Program-made: the position numbers and the translations under genes
Source of the DNA: Lachnospiraceae bacterium
GTDB lineage: Bacteria; Bacillota; Clostridia; Lachnospirales; Lachnospiraceae
Assembly (NCBI GenBank): GCA_017437065.1
Contig: JAFSBX010000121.1
Location: 1-64,000, forward strand
Length of the DNA stretch: 64,000 nt
Direction of reading: 5' to 3'
The notes under the pieces: model-generated
The model's input: the letters and a program-made list of their open reading frames with translations, nothing else
The model's database searches: none
What the model was told of the DNA's origin: nothing
In this document: in pieces, positions 52,159-60,042 of the stretch
Position numbering within the stretch: position 1 is the stretch's first letter
Layout: each line of letters begins with the position of its first letter

Positions 52159-53322
52159 TTATTTCAGCCCTTCCAAAATCGTTCTTACGCGATGATGGTA
52201 TGTATGTGCTTCTTTTACTTTCTGATATCCATTCATTGCAATCGTAAAACGCTCTTCTTCATGTTCCAGATAATAATCTGCTTTATACAGCAAGTCTTCA
52301 TTATCTGCATAATATACATAATCCACATCCGGCTGAAACCAATATCCAAAGTCTGCCTGATAATTCGTCAATAAAAATCCTCCACACCCCATAATATCCA
52401 TCGCTCTAAGTGGAATTCCAGTATGGATACTCCGGAGTGTCATGTTTAAATTAATCTTTGTATTTTTAAACACCCGTGGCATCTCAGAAACATAGTCAAT
52501 CGGACCTCTGTTGTCCACATGAATCAGTTCCGGTGTTGCTTCCGGTGTGTATAGTCTCACTTTATGATTTTCTGATAATAATTGTAATAACTCTATTCGT
52601 TGTTCACCTGTTAATCTTCTAGCAAGAAAATAATTGGCATAAATCCAGGCTTCTGATTCCCATTCGTCCTCACCTCTGTCGATAGGACACACTCTCCTAA
52701 GCTCACTTAGTACCGGTTCTCGTAATAATTCTTCCAACAGAAAACTTCCATACACTCTTTTCTGTGTGCCGATAATGGCATCGATATAACCTCTCGCATA
52801 GGGACTAATCCCCTCAAGCAACTGATAAAAATTCTGCGAATCTTCTTTATAAGTCGAACCAACAAAGGAAATATCTGCTTTATATTTGCTATCACTTTCT
52901 CCTGCCAATTTATCATATATATCTACAGGTGCAGCCATAGGTAAATAATATACATTATCTATTCCATTCCTTTTAAATTCGGCACATAACGAAGAGTCAA
53001 ATAAATATACCTGATTGGTTTCATATCTTATATGCTTTGAATATAAGAGCAAATATGGTGTGTCATATACCCATGATACATAACGTATTCCACAATTATA
53101 ACAGGCTTTCGCTGCAACAGGAAAGAAATTCAGCGAAAATACAAAGGAAACATCTCCATTATTCAGTCGATGTTCCAATTCTTTACAAAGCAGATCATTT
53201 TCCCGCATTTCCTGTTTACCGAAAGGCCATGGATACATCTCAACCATACAATCTGCATGTCTAAATGCATCTATAATATATTCTGTCCCAAAACTATCCC
53301 ATTCCAGCATTAAGATTTTCAT
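52159..53322 (-). CDS. CgeB-like glycosyltransferase (DUF3880 + GT group 1)
   Basis: A 387-residue paralogue of the previous gene: MKILMLEWDSFGTEYIIDAF, VFSLNFFPVAAKAC, YVSWVYDTPY, NLNMTLRSIHTGIPLRAMD and MGCGGFLLTNYQADFG. It is the first gene after flagellin in transcription order, behind the flagellin terminator at 53361-53391, so its expression comes from read-through or its own promoter. The position directly after fliC and its paralogous pair strongly suggest flagellin glycosylation. The substrate is unknown. Confidence 0.88.
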   Translation of the reverse strand: MKILMLEWDSFGTEYIIDAFRHADCMVEMYPWPFGKQEMRENDLLCKELEHRLNNGDVSFVFSLNFFPVAAKACYNCGIRYVSWVYDTPYLLLYSKHIRYETNQVYLFDSSLCAEFKRNGIDNVYYLPMAAPVDIYDKLAGESDSKYKADISFVGSTYKEDSQNFYQLLEGISPYARGYIDAIIGTQKRVYGSFLLEELLREPVLSELRRVCPIDRGEDEWESEAWIYANYFLARRLTGEQRIELLQLLSENHKVRLYTPEATPELIHVDNRGPIDYVSEMPRVFKNTKINLNMTLRSIHTGIPLRAMDIMGCGGFLLTNYQADFGYWFQPDVDYVYYADNEDLLYKADYYLEHEEERFTIAMNGYQKVKEAHTYHHRVRTILEGLK

Positions 53323-53360
53323 AAGTACTCCTGTTTTCTGATAGATTTCTTTTTTAAAAG

Positions 53361-53391
53361 AAAAAAGAGGATTGACGTAATGTCAATCCTC
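53361..53391 (-). terminator. Flagellin terminator
   Basis: GAGGATTGAC pairs perfectly with GTCAATCCTC (367-376 with 382-391 of the 53.3-kb block) around a 5-nt loop, followed on the minus strand by TTTTTT (53366-53361). It lies 20 nt after the fliC stop and gives an abundant monocistronic flagellin mRNA. Confidence 0.92.
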
Positions 53392-53410
53392 CCGGTATAT
53401 CATACACTAA

Positions 53411-54259
53411 TTAACCTAACAAGGACAGAACACCCTGGTTAACCTGATTAGCCTGAGCAAGCATAGCCTGACCAGCCTGAGCAAGAATCTGGTTGTTAGA
53501 GTATTTAACCATTTCTGTAGCCATATCTGTATCACGTACACGGCTTTCAGCTGATGTTGTATTTTCAACAACGTTATCTAAGTTGTTAATTGTGTGCTCA
53601 AGACGATTCTGAATAGCACCAAGTGCTGAACGCTGAGAAGCAACTTTTTCAAGACCGCTCTTAACAGCTGTAATGAATTTACCAATGCTTGCGTTAGCTT
53701 TAGAAGCTGTTGTATACTGTTTCCAATTAAGTGTAGCTGTTAAGCTGGAACTAATTTTAGTTGCCTTCATATTACTAATAGTAACAGTCATTGTTTCGCC
53801 AGCCTCATTACCAATCTGAAGTGTCATTGGTGCTGTAGAAAAGCTACCTTTTAACAGAATCTGATCATTGAAACGTGTTGTAGATGCAATTCTGTTAATT
53901 TCAGATGTTAACTGGTTAACTTCGTCAGCAATATACTGTCTCTGAGTAGTAGTATATGTACCGTTAGCTGCCTTAACTGCTAACTCATTCATTCTCTGAA
54001 GCATATCAGTTACTTCACTCAAAGCACCTTCTGCTGTCTGCACCATGGAAATACCATCTTGTGCATTTGTAGAAGCCTGTGTAAGACCTCTGATCTGACG
54101 TCTCATTTTTTCAGAAATAGAAAGACCAGCTGCATCATCTGCTGCACGGTTAATTCTGTAACCTGAAGATAATTTCTCTGTCTGTTTTGCCTGAGCGCTT
54201 GTTGTGATACCTAACATTCTGTTAGCATTCATAGCTGTAAGATTGTGCTGTACTACCAT
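53411..54259 (-). CDS. fliC: Flagellin
   Basis: A 282-residue flagellin. The N-terminal D0/D1 region is conserved: MVVQHNLTAMNANRMLG, YRINRAADDAAGLSISEKMR and GISMVQTAEGALSEV. The C-terminus has NRLEHTINNLDNVVENT, MATEMVKYSNNQILAQAG and ANQVNQGVLSLLG. The variable surface region between about 140 and 200 is very short, so this is a compact flagellin. Expression is set by the sigma-28 promoter at 54387-54413 and probably by CsrA at two leader sites. AGGAGGAATAAATT precedes ATG 54259. Flagellin is exported by the flagellar type III pathway with FliS as chaperone. Serine/threonine residues in the variable part could be glycosylated. Confidence 0.97.
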   Translation of the reverse strand: MVVQHNLTAMNANRMLGITTSAQAKQTEKLSSGYRINRAADDAAGLSISEKMRRQIRGLTQASTNAQDGISMVQTAEGALSEVTDMLQRMNELAVKAANGTYTTTQRQYIADEVNQLTSEINRIASTTRFNDQILLKGSFSTAPMTLQIGNEAGETMTVTISNMKATKISSSLTATLNWKQYTTASKANASIGKFITAVKSGLEKVASQRSALGAIQNRLEHTINNLDNVVENTTSAESRVRDTDMATEMVKYSNNQILAQAGQAMLAQANQVNQGVLSLLG

Positions 54260-54265
54260 AATTTA

Positions 54266-54300
54266 TTCCTCCTTGAATAACTAACGGCTTCCTTGCCGTT
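54266..54300 (-). promoter_or_regulatory. CsrA-type binding sites in the flagellin leader
   Basis: A hairpin, AACGGC-AAGGAA-GCCGTT (54283-54300), displays AGGA in its loop, the classical CsrA target, and the ribosome site AAGGAGGA (54266-54274) is a second GGA site. In Bacillus subtilis CsrA binds two such sites on hag mRNA. csrA and fliW lie about 3.5 kb upstream. A further hairpin with GGAAG (54329-54342) might be a third site. The role here is inferred from that precedent. Confidence 0.6.
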
Positions 54301-54386
54301 GTTGATTGGTTTAACACCTTTCCGGACCGTACGCTTCCGTACTAAATGTTTTGTTTAAAGTAAGTATTTTGTTTTACTTGTATATT

Positions 54387-54413
54387 ATATCGGAGTAATC
54401 TCCGAATACTTTA
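54387..54413 (-). promoter_or_regulatory. Sigma-28 (SigD) promoter of fliC
   Basis: TAAA (54413-54410) is followed after exactly 15 nt by TCCGATAT (54394-54387), close to the Firmicutes SigD consensus TAAA-N15-GCCGATAT. Transcription would start near 54380, giving a leader of about 120 nt. A similar site precedes flaG. Confidence 0.88.
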
Positions 54414-54432
54414 TACCTAAATTTAATTTTTT

Positions 54433-54909
54433 TTATTTTTTTTTGTCCATAAATTGCGGGGCTACCACTTTTGACTGACTCATGTTGCGATAATAGTCTA
54501 TTGCCGCCCTGGAACTTCTTCTGTTTGACTTAATTTCTTTCCTTCTGTTTATAAAGAAAGTCTCTGCCAGTGCTTTATTTCTCGTTTCTTTCGCCTGTAT
54601 GGATACACTTTTATCAGTTACTTCTGTTATGAGCTGCTGAAGAACTGCAATCTGAATCCGATATTTTTCTTTGCCACCTGACAGTTGTTCTTTAATGCGA
54701 TTATATAAATTTTCAAAACCATCATCTAACCGGGTAAGTTCCTCAATCAGCTTACCTTTTTCGTCTATACTGGCATCAAACTCTTCTTCCGGCACCGGTT
54801 CTGTCCGCAACATTTTTTCCTGTCTGATACACAGTTCTTCTATTCGATTCAGCACCTCCATTTTCTTATGAAGGCTTTCTTCCAGGACTTGCAGATAATT
54901 ATTTATCAT
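54433..54909 (-). CDS. fliT: FliT-like flagellar export chaperone
   Basis: A 158-residue, almost fully helical protein (QVLEESLHKKMEVLNRIEEL, SVSIQAKETRNKALAETFF) located directly after fliS with a 4-nt ATGA overlap. In Firmicutes this position is usually held by FliT, which binds FliD. The sequence is too variable to be sure by motif; FlgN-like is possible. The ribosome site lies inside fliS. Confidence 0.65.
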   Translation of the reverse strand: MINNYLQVLEESLHKKMEVLNRIEELCIRQEKMLRTEPVPEEEFDASIDEKGKLIEELTRLDDGFENLYNRIKEQLSGGKEKYRIQIAVLQQLITEVTDKSVSIQAKETRNKALAETFFINRRKEIKSNRRSSRAAIDYYRNMSQSKVVAPQFMDKKK

Positions 54910-55301
54910 ACCGCACCATTTCCTTTATTCTGTCGCATTACTTCAACCCATGTTTCCCTTAAAGAGCGTAAATGCGTACAAACTTCTTCTAATATTGCTT
55001 TGTCTTTTTTGGTATTGGCCTCTACCAGACGCCTTTCCACATAGACATATATATTTTCAAAATTTTGTGCAACCGGATATTTCATATCCAGAGTTTCCCG
55101 CAAATACTGTATAATCTTCTCGACTTTTACAATATTTGTATGTGCTTTCTGGACATTTTTCTGTTCAATTCCCATAATGGCAATATTGCAGAATTTAATA
55201 GCACCATCATATAACATCAATGTCAACTCTGCAGGCGATGCATTTAACACTTTGTTATTATTATATTGAGCATACTGTGCATATGCATTTGGTAATGCCA
55301 T
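54906..55301 (-). CDS. fliS: Flagellin export chaperone FliS
   Basis: 131 residues with the FliS pattern: NAYAQYAQYNNNKVLNASPA, ELTLMLYDGAIKFCNIAI and a helical C-terminus. FliS binds the C-terminal D0 region of flagellin and keeps it unfolded for export. In the flagellar operon it follows fliD with 3 nt between. The stop overlaps the next start (ATGA). Confidence 0.95.
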   Translation of the reverse strand: MALPNAYAQYAQYNNNKVLNASPAELTLMLYDGAIKFCNIAIMGIEQKNVQKAHTNIVKVEKIIQYLRETLDMKYPVAQNFENIYVYVERRLVEANTKKDKAILEEVCTHLRSLRETWVEVMRQNKGNGAV

Positions 55302-55304
55302 ATT

Positions 55305-56813
55305 TTATAATCCTCCTAACATGCTGGAAACCGCACTCTGGTTAGACTGCATTTTTGCCAACGCAGTTTCCATTGCTGAGAATTTGCTATACCATCTGTC
55401 CTCTAAAGCTTTTAGTTTGTCTTCCTGTTCTTTTATCTTGGTTTTATAGTTATTGTAATCTTCTTCCATCTTTTTATCATCATAGAATTTGCCGAAAGTT
55501 CTGACTCCTTCCACGCTACTGGACATTTCATTCATTTCTTTATACAAATTCATACTTAATTGAGAAAAGAATTCAATTACTGTATCAGGATCTGACGCAA
55601 TTGCAGCTTTTAGCTTATTTTCGTTTGAGCTAACTGCACTATCGTCTTCATCTCCATTAATGTGATATGCATTTCTTTCATTTTCCTCAGCAGAAAAATA
55701 TCCTAAAGTTTCTATACCAAACTCAGACAGATACATCTGCTTACCATTTACAGTCGCTCCCTGCAACATAATATTCTTCATTGCCGAGGACACTGTAGAC
55801 AGGTTAGAATCTCTACGAAGAATAGAAGTTTTAATCTTCTCTTCCCACTTTTCAATTTCCTTATCGGTCATTTCTGCTTTTTCATCCTCAGAAAGCGGAT
55901 CATAGCCTTTACTGGAAGCCGCGTTATACAACTTATCCATTTCGTTAATCAGGCTATTATATTCCTTCAGGAAATCTTTAATCTTATTATAAACAGCATC
56001 TGTATCACGACGTGTTGTTAATGTTATTTCCTGATTTTTGTCTTCCTTTAAAGCAGTAATGGTTAATCCATTAATTTCAAAAGTATTGCTGGTTGATTTG
56101 TAAACAGCACCATTTAACTCGATTTCCGCATCACTTCCATCAATATTGGATGCTCCTGATGTTTCTGTCAGCTTAAGTGCACTTAAAGCTCCATTGTCTG
56201 AGCCATCCTCTATAAAGGAAATATCGTTGGCTTTTCCCGCTTCTTTGGATGCAATATGGAATCTCTGATTCTTTGCATCATAGCTTGCTTCAACACCGGC
56301 TTCCTGCAGTTTGCCTACAAAATCATTCACGGTCATATCTGCCGTAACTGCGATTTCTTTTTCCTGACTTCCGACCTTTAACTTAATTGTACCATCTGTT
56401 GCAACACCAGCTTCCGAAAGTTTACTGCTTCCACTTATATTTTTTACTATGTCTCCATTTGCATCGCTTCCCAACGCACCACTGGTAATATAGGCATTGG
56501 ATGACAGACTGTTTACCTTAAGCTTCTGCGTTACATTCATCGCTGAATCACCTGTAACAACACTTGCAATTGTTTCATTGGAAACATCTGTTGTCTTTTT
56601 GCTGTAATCAGCTGAAAATCTCATATTATTTAATGTTCCATTAAATAATTTATAGATTTTTGAGTTTAATTCCTTCCATGCATCCTGTTTCCATTCATGT
56701 GCAGTCTGCTTTTTTTTCACACTTTCTGCTTTTGTCTTCTGGGCTTTCACTAATTCCGTAATAATAGACTCGGTATCCAACCCGGAATTCATACCTGTAA
56801 TTCTAATAGGCAT
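55305..56813 (-). CDS. fliD: Flagellar cap protein FliD (HAP2)
   Basis: 502 residues. The N-terminus is characteristic: MPIRITGMNSGLDTESII and KQTAHEWKQDAWKELNSKIY. The middle (about 150-250) is the variable domain and the C-terminus has the coiled coil YNNYKTKIKEQEDKLKALED and QSNQSAVSSMLGGL. FliD caps the filament and helps insert flagellin. Its chaperone is probably the FliT-like product downstream. The gene is in the FlaG-FliD-FliS-FliT operon. Confidence 0.95.
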   Translation of the reverse strand: MPIRITGMNSGLDTESIITELVKAQKTKAESVKKKQTAHEWKQDAWKELNSKIYKLFNGTLNNMRFSADYSKKTTDVSNETIASVVTGDSAMNVTQKLKVNSLSSNAYITSGALGSDANGDIVKNISGSSKLSEAGVATDGTIKLKVGSQEKEIAVTADMTVNDFVGKLQEAGVEASYDAKNQRFHIASKEAGKANDISFIEDGSDNGALSALKLTETSGASNIDGSDAEIELNGAVYKSTSNTFEINGLTITALKEDKNQEITLTTRRDTDAVYNKIKDFLKEYNSLINEMDKLYNAASSKGYDPLSEDEKAEMTDKEIEKWEEKIKTSILRRDSNLSTVSSAMKNIMLQGATVNGKQMYLSEFGIETLGYFSAEENERNAYHINGDEDDSAVSSNENKLKAAIASDPDTVIEFFSQLSMNLYKEMNEMSSSVEGVRTFGKFYDDKKMEEDYNNYKTKIKEQEDKLKALEDRWYSKFSAMETALAKMQSNQSAVSSMLGGL

Positions 56814-56855
56814 ACTCTTTTCCTCCTATCTTTCCTACGCAGGTCATACGACCAA

Positions 56856-57281
56856 TTAGCGTTTCTCATCTACTAAAATTCCTGCTTCTTCCCACACTTT
56901 TGCAATCATATCAAGTGTTTTTTCCGGTGGGAATTCTTTAATGACTTCTTTGGACTTCTTATCTACAATCTTGATTGTAACTCTGTTTGTTTCATCATGA
57001 ACTCCAAATACTGCTTCTGAATTCGCCATCTTCTTATTTAGTTCCTCTACAGCCTTTTTAATTTTATCATTAGATGCCTGACGCTGTTCTTCGGAATTCG
57101 CATTTGTGTTTGTATCATTATCATCTTCTACTTTTGCTACAGATGCCGTAACCGGATCCACATATGTATCCTGTCCTGAATTAGATACCTCCATGTTTTC
57201 TACTTCTGGCTTTACATCAACCGGTTTCTTTGCTGTCTGTGACTGTAATGTCATGATACTTCCTAATGGTTCTATCGCCAT
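56856..57281 (-). CDS. flaG: FlaG-like flagellar protein
   Basis: The start is ATG 57281 (MAIEPLGSIM), with GGAGGTG 8 nt upstream. The 141-residue protein has an acidic, low-complexity middle (VEDDNDTNTNANSEEQ) and the FlaG-typical C-terminus: DETNRVTIKIVDKKSKEVI and PPEKTLDMIAKVWEEAGILVDE. FlaG is linked to filament length control. It begins the fliD operon, under the sigma-28 promoter at 57359-57385. Confidence 0.88.
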   Translation of the reverse strand: MAIEPLGSIMTLQSQTAKKPVDVKPEVENMEVSNSGQDTYVDPVTASVAKVEDDNDTNTNANSEEQRQASNDKIKKAVEELNKKMANSEAVFGVHDETNRVTIKIVDKKSKEVIKEFPPEKTLDMIAKVWEEAGILVDEKR

Positions 57282-57358
57282 TGTAATCACCTCCGTGTGA
57301 TATTAAATTATTGTTTAACTACGAATTTAAATAAATCCATAGTATATGTCTAGTAATT

Positions 57359-57385
57359 ATATCGGATAAATTTCACAAAAATTTA
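57359..57385 (-). promoter_or_regulatory. Sigma-28 (SigD) promoter of the flaG-fliD-fliS operon
   Basis: TAAA (57385-57382), 15 nt, TCCGATAT (57366-57359): identical to the fliC promoter in both boxes. The start site would be near 57352, leaving a leader of about 70 nt. The rest of 57296-57534 shows nothing more. Confidence 0.88.
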
Positions 57386-57534
57386 CACCCGTATCATTTC
57401 TTTTCCATAATTTTCTGGGGAATTGATGCATTTCTTTTCCAAACTCCTCTATAATTCATATATTACCATAAACAAAAATTTCGAACATGAAAGTTCCTTT
57501 ATTTATGCCAACATTGTATTTTTATAGTAAAGTT

Positions 57535-57744
57535 TTATAAGGATAAATTCAGCATATTCTCCACGCTCATTGCCTCTTTATTTGCTTCCTGTATCTGCAC
57601 ATAAACTTCCTTGCGATATACCGGAACTTCTTTGGGAGCGGTAATTCCAAGCTTTACCTGATCGCCTTTTATCTCAAGTATGGTTATTTCCACATTATTA
57701 TTTACAATAATGGCTTCATTTTTCTTTCTGGATAAAGCTAACAT
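57535..57744 (-). CDS. csrA: Carbon storage regulator CsrA
   Basis: The start is ATG 57744 (MLALSRKKNEAIIVNNNVEI), one base after the fliW stop, giving the normal CsrA length of 69 residues. It keeps VEITILEIKGDQVKLGITAP and the conserved RKEVY segment. CsrA binds GGA motifs in mRNA leaders, with flagellin as its main target in Firmicutes. FliW antagonises it. It is translated by coupling to fliW. Confidence 0.95.
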   Translation of the reverse strand: MLALSRKKNEAIIVNNNVEITILEIKGDQVKLGITAPKEVPVYRKEVYVQIQEANKEAMSVENMLNLSL

Positions 57745-57745
57745 C

Positions 57746-58219
57746 TCAGATTCCTTCCTCCTCTGATTTTTTCTTTCTTTCCTGCAATATTTCATATATC
57801 GGAAATTTTATTTTATATTCTTTTCCTTCTACAATAATTTGTGCCGCTTTTCGTTCATCTGCATTAATGATAATCGGTGCCTGTAAATTTACAGTCATCT
57901 TTTCAACTTCTCTCGGCACGCTTACTGTTACGAATACCAACATATTATCCGGTGTAATTTCTCCCAACGGACGAATCAGTTCATCATCCACTTCCGGACT
58001 ATAATCCGGTACAACTACAAGTGGATCCATCACCGGCATGGCAAATGCAGGCTCATCCAATGACTGCATATAGTGAATTCCGGCATTCGCACCATCTCCC
58101 TCGTCATGAAGCAATGTAAACCGCTTCATATCCGGAAACCCTATAATCCCTTTTTCAAAAATAATAATTCTTGATTCATCTATATCAATTTCCCCAAATA
58201 TTCTTGTATTAATACGCAT
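57746..58219 (-). CDS. fliW: Flagellar assembly factor FliW
   Basis: A 157-residue FliW. ATG 58219 (MRINTRIFGEIDIDESRII) is preferred; an in-frame GTG at 58228 lies close behind AAAGG. Characteristic segments are FEKGIIGFPDMKRFTLL, MQSLDEPAFAMPVMDPLVV and NLQAPIIINADERKAAQIIV. FliW binds CsrA or flagellin in turn, coupling flagellin synthesis to export. It is the partner gene of csrA and overlaps nothing upstream. Confidence 0.95.
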   Translation of the reverse strand: MRINTRIFGEIDIDESRIIIFEKGIIGFPDMKRFTLLHDEGDGANAGIHYMQSLDEPAFAMPVMDPLVVVPDYSPEVDDELIRPLGEITPDNMLVFVTVSVPREVEKMTVNLQAPIIINADERKAAQIIVEGKEYKIKFPIYEILQERKKKSEEEGI

Positions 58220-58320
58220 AGTTATCACATACCTTTCTTAAGTATTAAAACGTCACTTTGTATCCATTTCATCGTACGAATTTGATGTATTGCTTACATT
58301 GTACTTTACTAATTGTAAAT

Positions 58321-58356
58321 ATATCCGTATACATGGCACTCCACATATACGGATAT
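58321..58356. terminator. Hairpin between flgL and fliW
   Basis: ATATCCGTATA pairs with TATACGGATAT (58321-58331 with 58346-58356); the loop can pair further (CATGG/CC). The minus-strand side lacks a strong T run, so it may be a weak terminator or processing site for the flgK-flgL mRNA. Confidence 0.5.
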
Positions 58357-58416
58357 CATTTTTAATATCTTTCGTAACAATTCAAAGATTATACCTTTAA
58401 CAAATAGTTAACATCT

Positions 58417-60006
58417 CTAAATAAAATTCAACAATGAAGTCTGCATAATCTTACCGGTTGCCATCAGAGAAGCCTCATAGGTTAACTCTGCACTGTTAAG
58501 TTTGATTGCAACCTCTGTAATGTCTGCATCTTCGTTATTAGACTGTAAGGTTTCAAAAGTTGTCTGCTGGGACATCAGTCTGCTTTCGATAAGATCCAGT
58601 TTAGCTCCTCTTGTACCACAGTTTGTCAATGCAAGATTTGTTCTGTCTAGATATCCCTGCATTGAAGTAATCCCTGATGTAAACTCTTTCTCTACCTTCT
58701 CCTTCGCAAAAGCATAAGCCTTGTTAACAGCATCCAGCTGTGCCTGTAAAGTTTCTTTTTTCGAAGCATAATCCGGGTCGGATTCGGAAAGAGTTTTCAT
58801 AGTAGTCTCTACGGTACTAATCGTCTTTTCGATTTCCACCATCTGCTGCATTGTATTAATCAAATCATCCACTTCTCTGCCAATATCATGTGTATAACAT
58901 TCATCAGCAGTGGTATTAATTTCAATTGTCTGATTAAATCCTACATCATACCGCATGCTCTGTCTGGAATGTCCATAAGTCAAATATCCCTGATTGTACT
59001 CAATCACACCACCATTTCCATCTTCTGCTTCACATGCAAAATAGTGTTCCGGTCTCAATTCACCTTTATCCCATTCAGATTTTGAATAAGTAATACGAAT
59101 TTCACTTTCATTGGCATTTGATGTAACAATATTGTCTTTTGTATTCAGAAGATTACTGTACGCTTTTTCTCCCAATAAGAGTTCTCCTGTATCTGCAAGG
59201 AAAACAACTCCGTCCTCCGGAACCTGCTCATATGGATCCGGAACATCATAGGAATGCTTTACTTCTGCTCTATAAGAAGCCTCTTGTGGCGGCGTGACCG
59301 TTGTATCCGTATAACTAATCACCGGTGCATCTGCTGCTTCCGCTGAACAATCGCTGTATGACAGACGAATCCTGTGCAATGTAGTAGCATTTACGGAATT
59401 CTGTTCTGTAATTCCACTATAGTCATTTCCTGTATAATTACTGTCATTTAAATCAGTAAGATCATTTGATGTATTATTCACCTTAGTGTTAATATGCATA
59501 ATCTCATCAATAACAGAAGAATTTACCTGTTCCGTAATTGTATATTTCTTCTCTGTCAGTTCACCAAAGCTCAATGGTATATCTGTTCTGTAACCGGTAA
59601 AAATATAGCGTCCGGCATAATCCGCATCTCCGGTTGCATAAAGCTCATCACGAAGCTCTTTTAACTGCTCAATGATAACCTCTCTATCAGATGTGGTCAA
59701 ACTTTCTGTAGAACCTTTTGTAACCTGACTGATCATATCTGTCAACACGTCTGTTACATTTTTCAAAGAATCTTCCGTTACTTCCAACCAGCTTCTTGCA
59801 TCCGGTACATTCTTCTCATGATACTGTGTAATTGTTGTAACACTGCTTCTGAGACGTAACGCACGAATTGCAATAACCGGATCATCGGAAGGTTTTGTGA
59901 TTTTTTTCTGTGTAGACATCATTGTATTCAACTTATCCTGTGATACCTTGTTGCCGTTGATATTGGATAAGGAATTATTTTGCATAATTTTATTCGTAAT
60001 TCTCAT
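58417..60006 (-). CDS. flgL: Hook-filament junction protein FlgL (HAP3)
   Basis: The start is ATG 60006 (MRITNKIMQNNSLSNINGNK), the typical FlgL N-terminus, 6 nt from GGGAG. The C-terminus has DITEVAIKLNSAELTYEASL and ATGKIMQTSLLNFI. At 529 residues it is longer than usual (about 300), with an extra domain at about 150-340 that carries many aromatic and acidic residues. FlgL links hook and filament with FlgK. Confidence 0.93.
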   Translation of the reverse strand: MRITNKIMQNNSLSNINGNKVSQDKLNTMMSTQKKITKPSDDPVIAIRALRLRSSVTTITQYHEKNVPDARSWLEVTEDSLKNVTDVLTDMISQVTKGSTESLTTSDREVIIEQLKELRDELYATGDADYAGRYIFTGYRTDIPLSFGELTEKKYTITEQVNSSVIDEIMHINTKVNNTSNDLTDLNDSNYTGNDYSGITEQNSVNATTLHRIRLSYSDCSAEAADAPVISYTDTTVTPPQEASYRAEVKHSYDVPDPYEQVPEDGVVFLADTGELLLGEKAYSNLLNTKDNIVTSNANESEIRITYSKSEWDKGELRPEHYFACEAEDGNGGVIEYNQGYLTYGHSRQSMRYDVGFNQTIEINTTADECYTHDIGREVDDLINTMQQMVEIEKTISTVETTMKTLSESDPDYASKKETLQAQLDAVNKAYAFAKEKVEKEFTSGITSMQGYLDRTNLALTNCGTRGAKLDLIESRLMSQQTTFETLQSNNEDADITEVAIKLNSAELTYEASLMATGKIMQTSLLNFI

Positions 60007-60042
60007 TTGTGCTCCCATCCGTCCGCTTTCGCAGACATTCCA

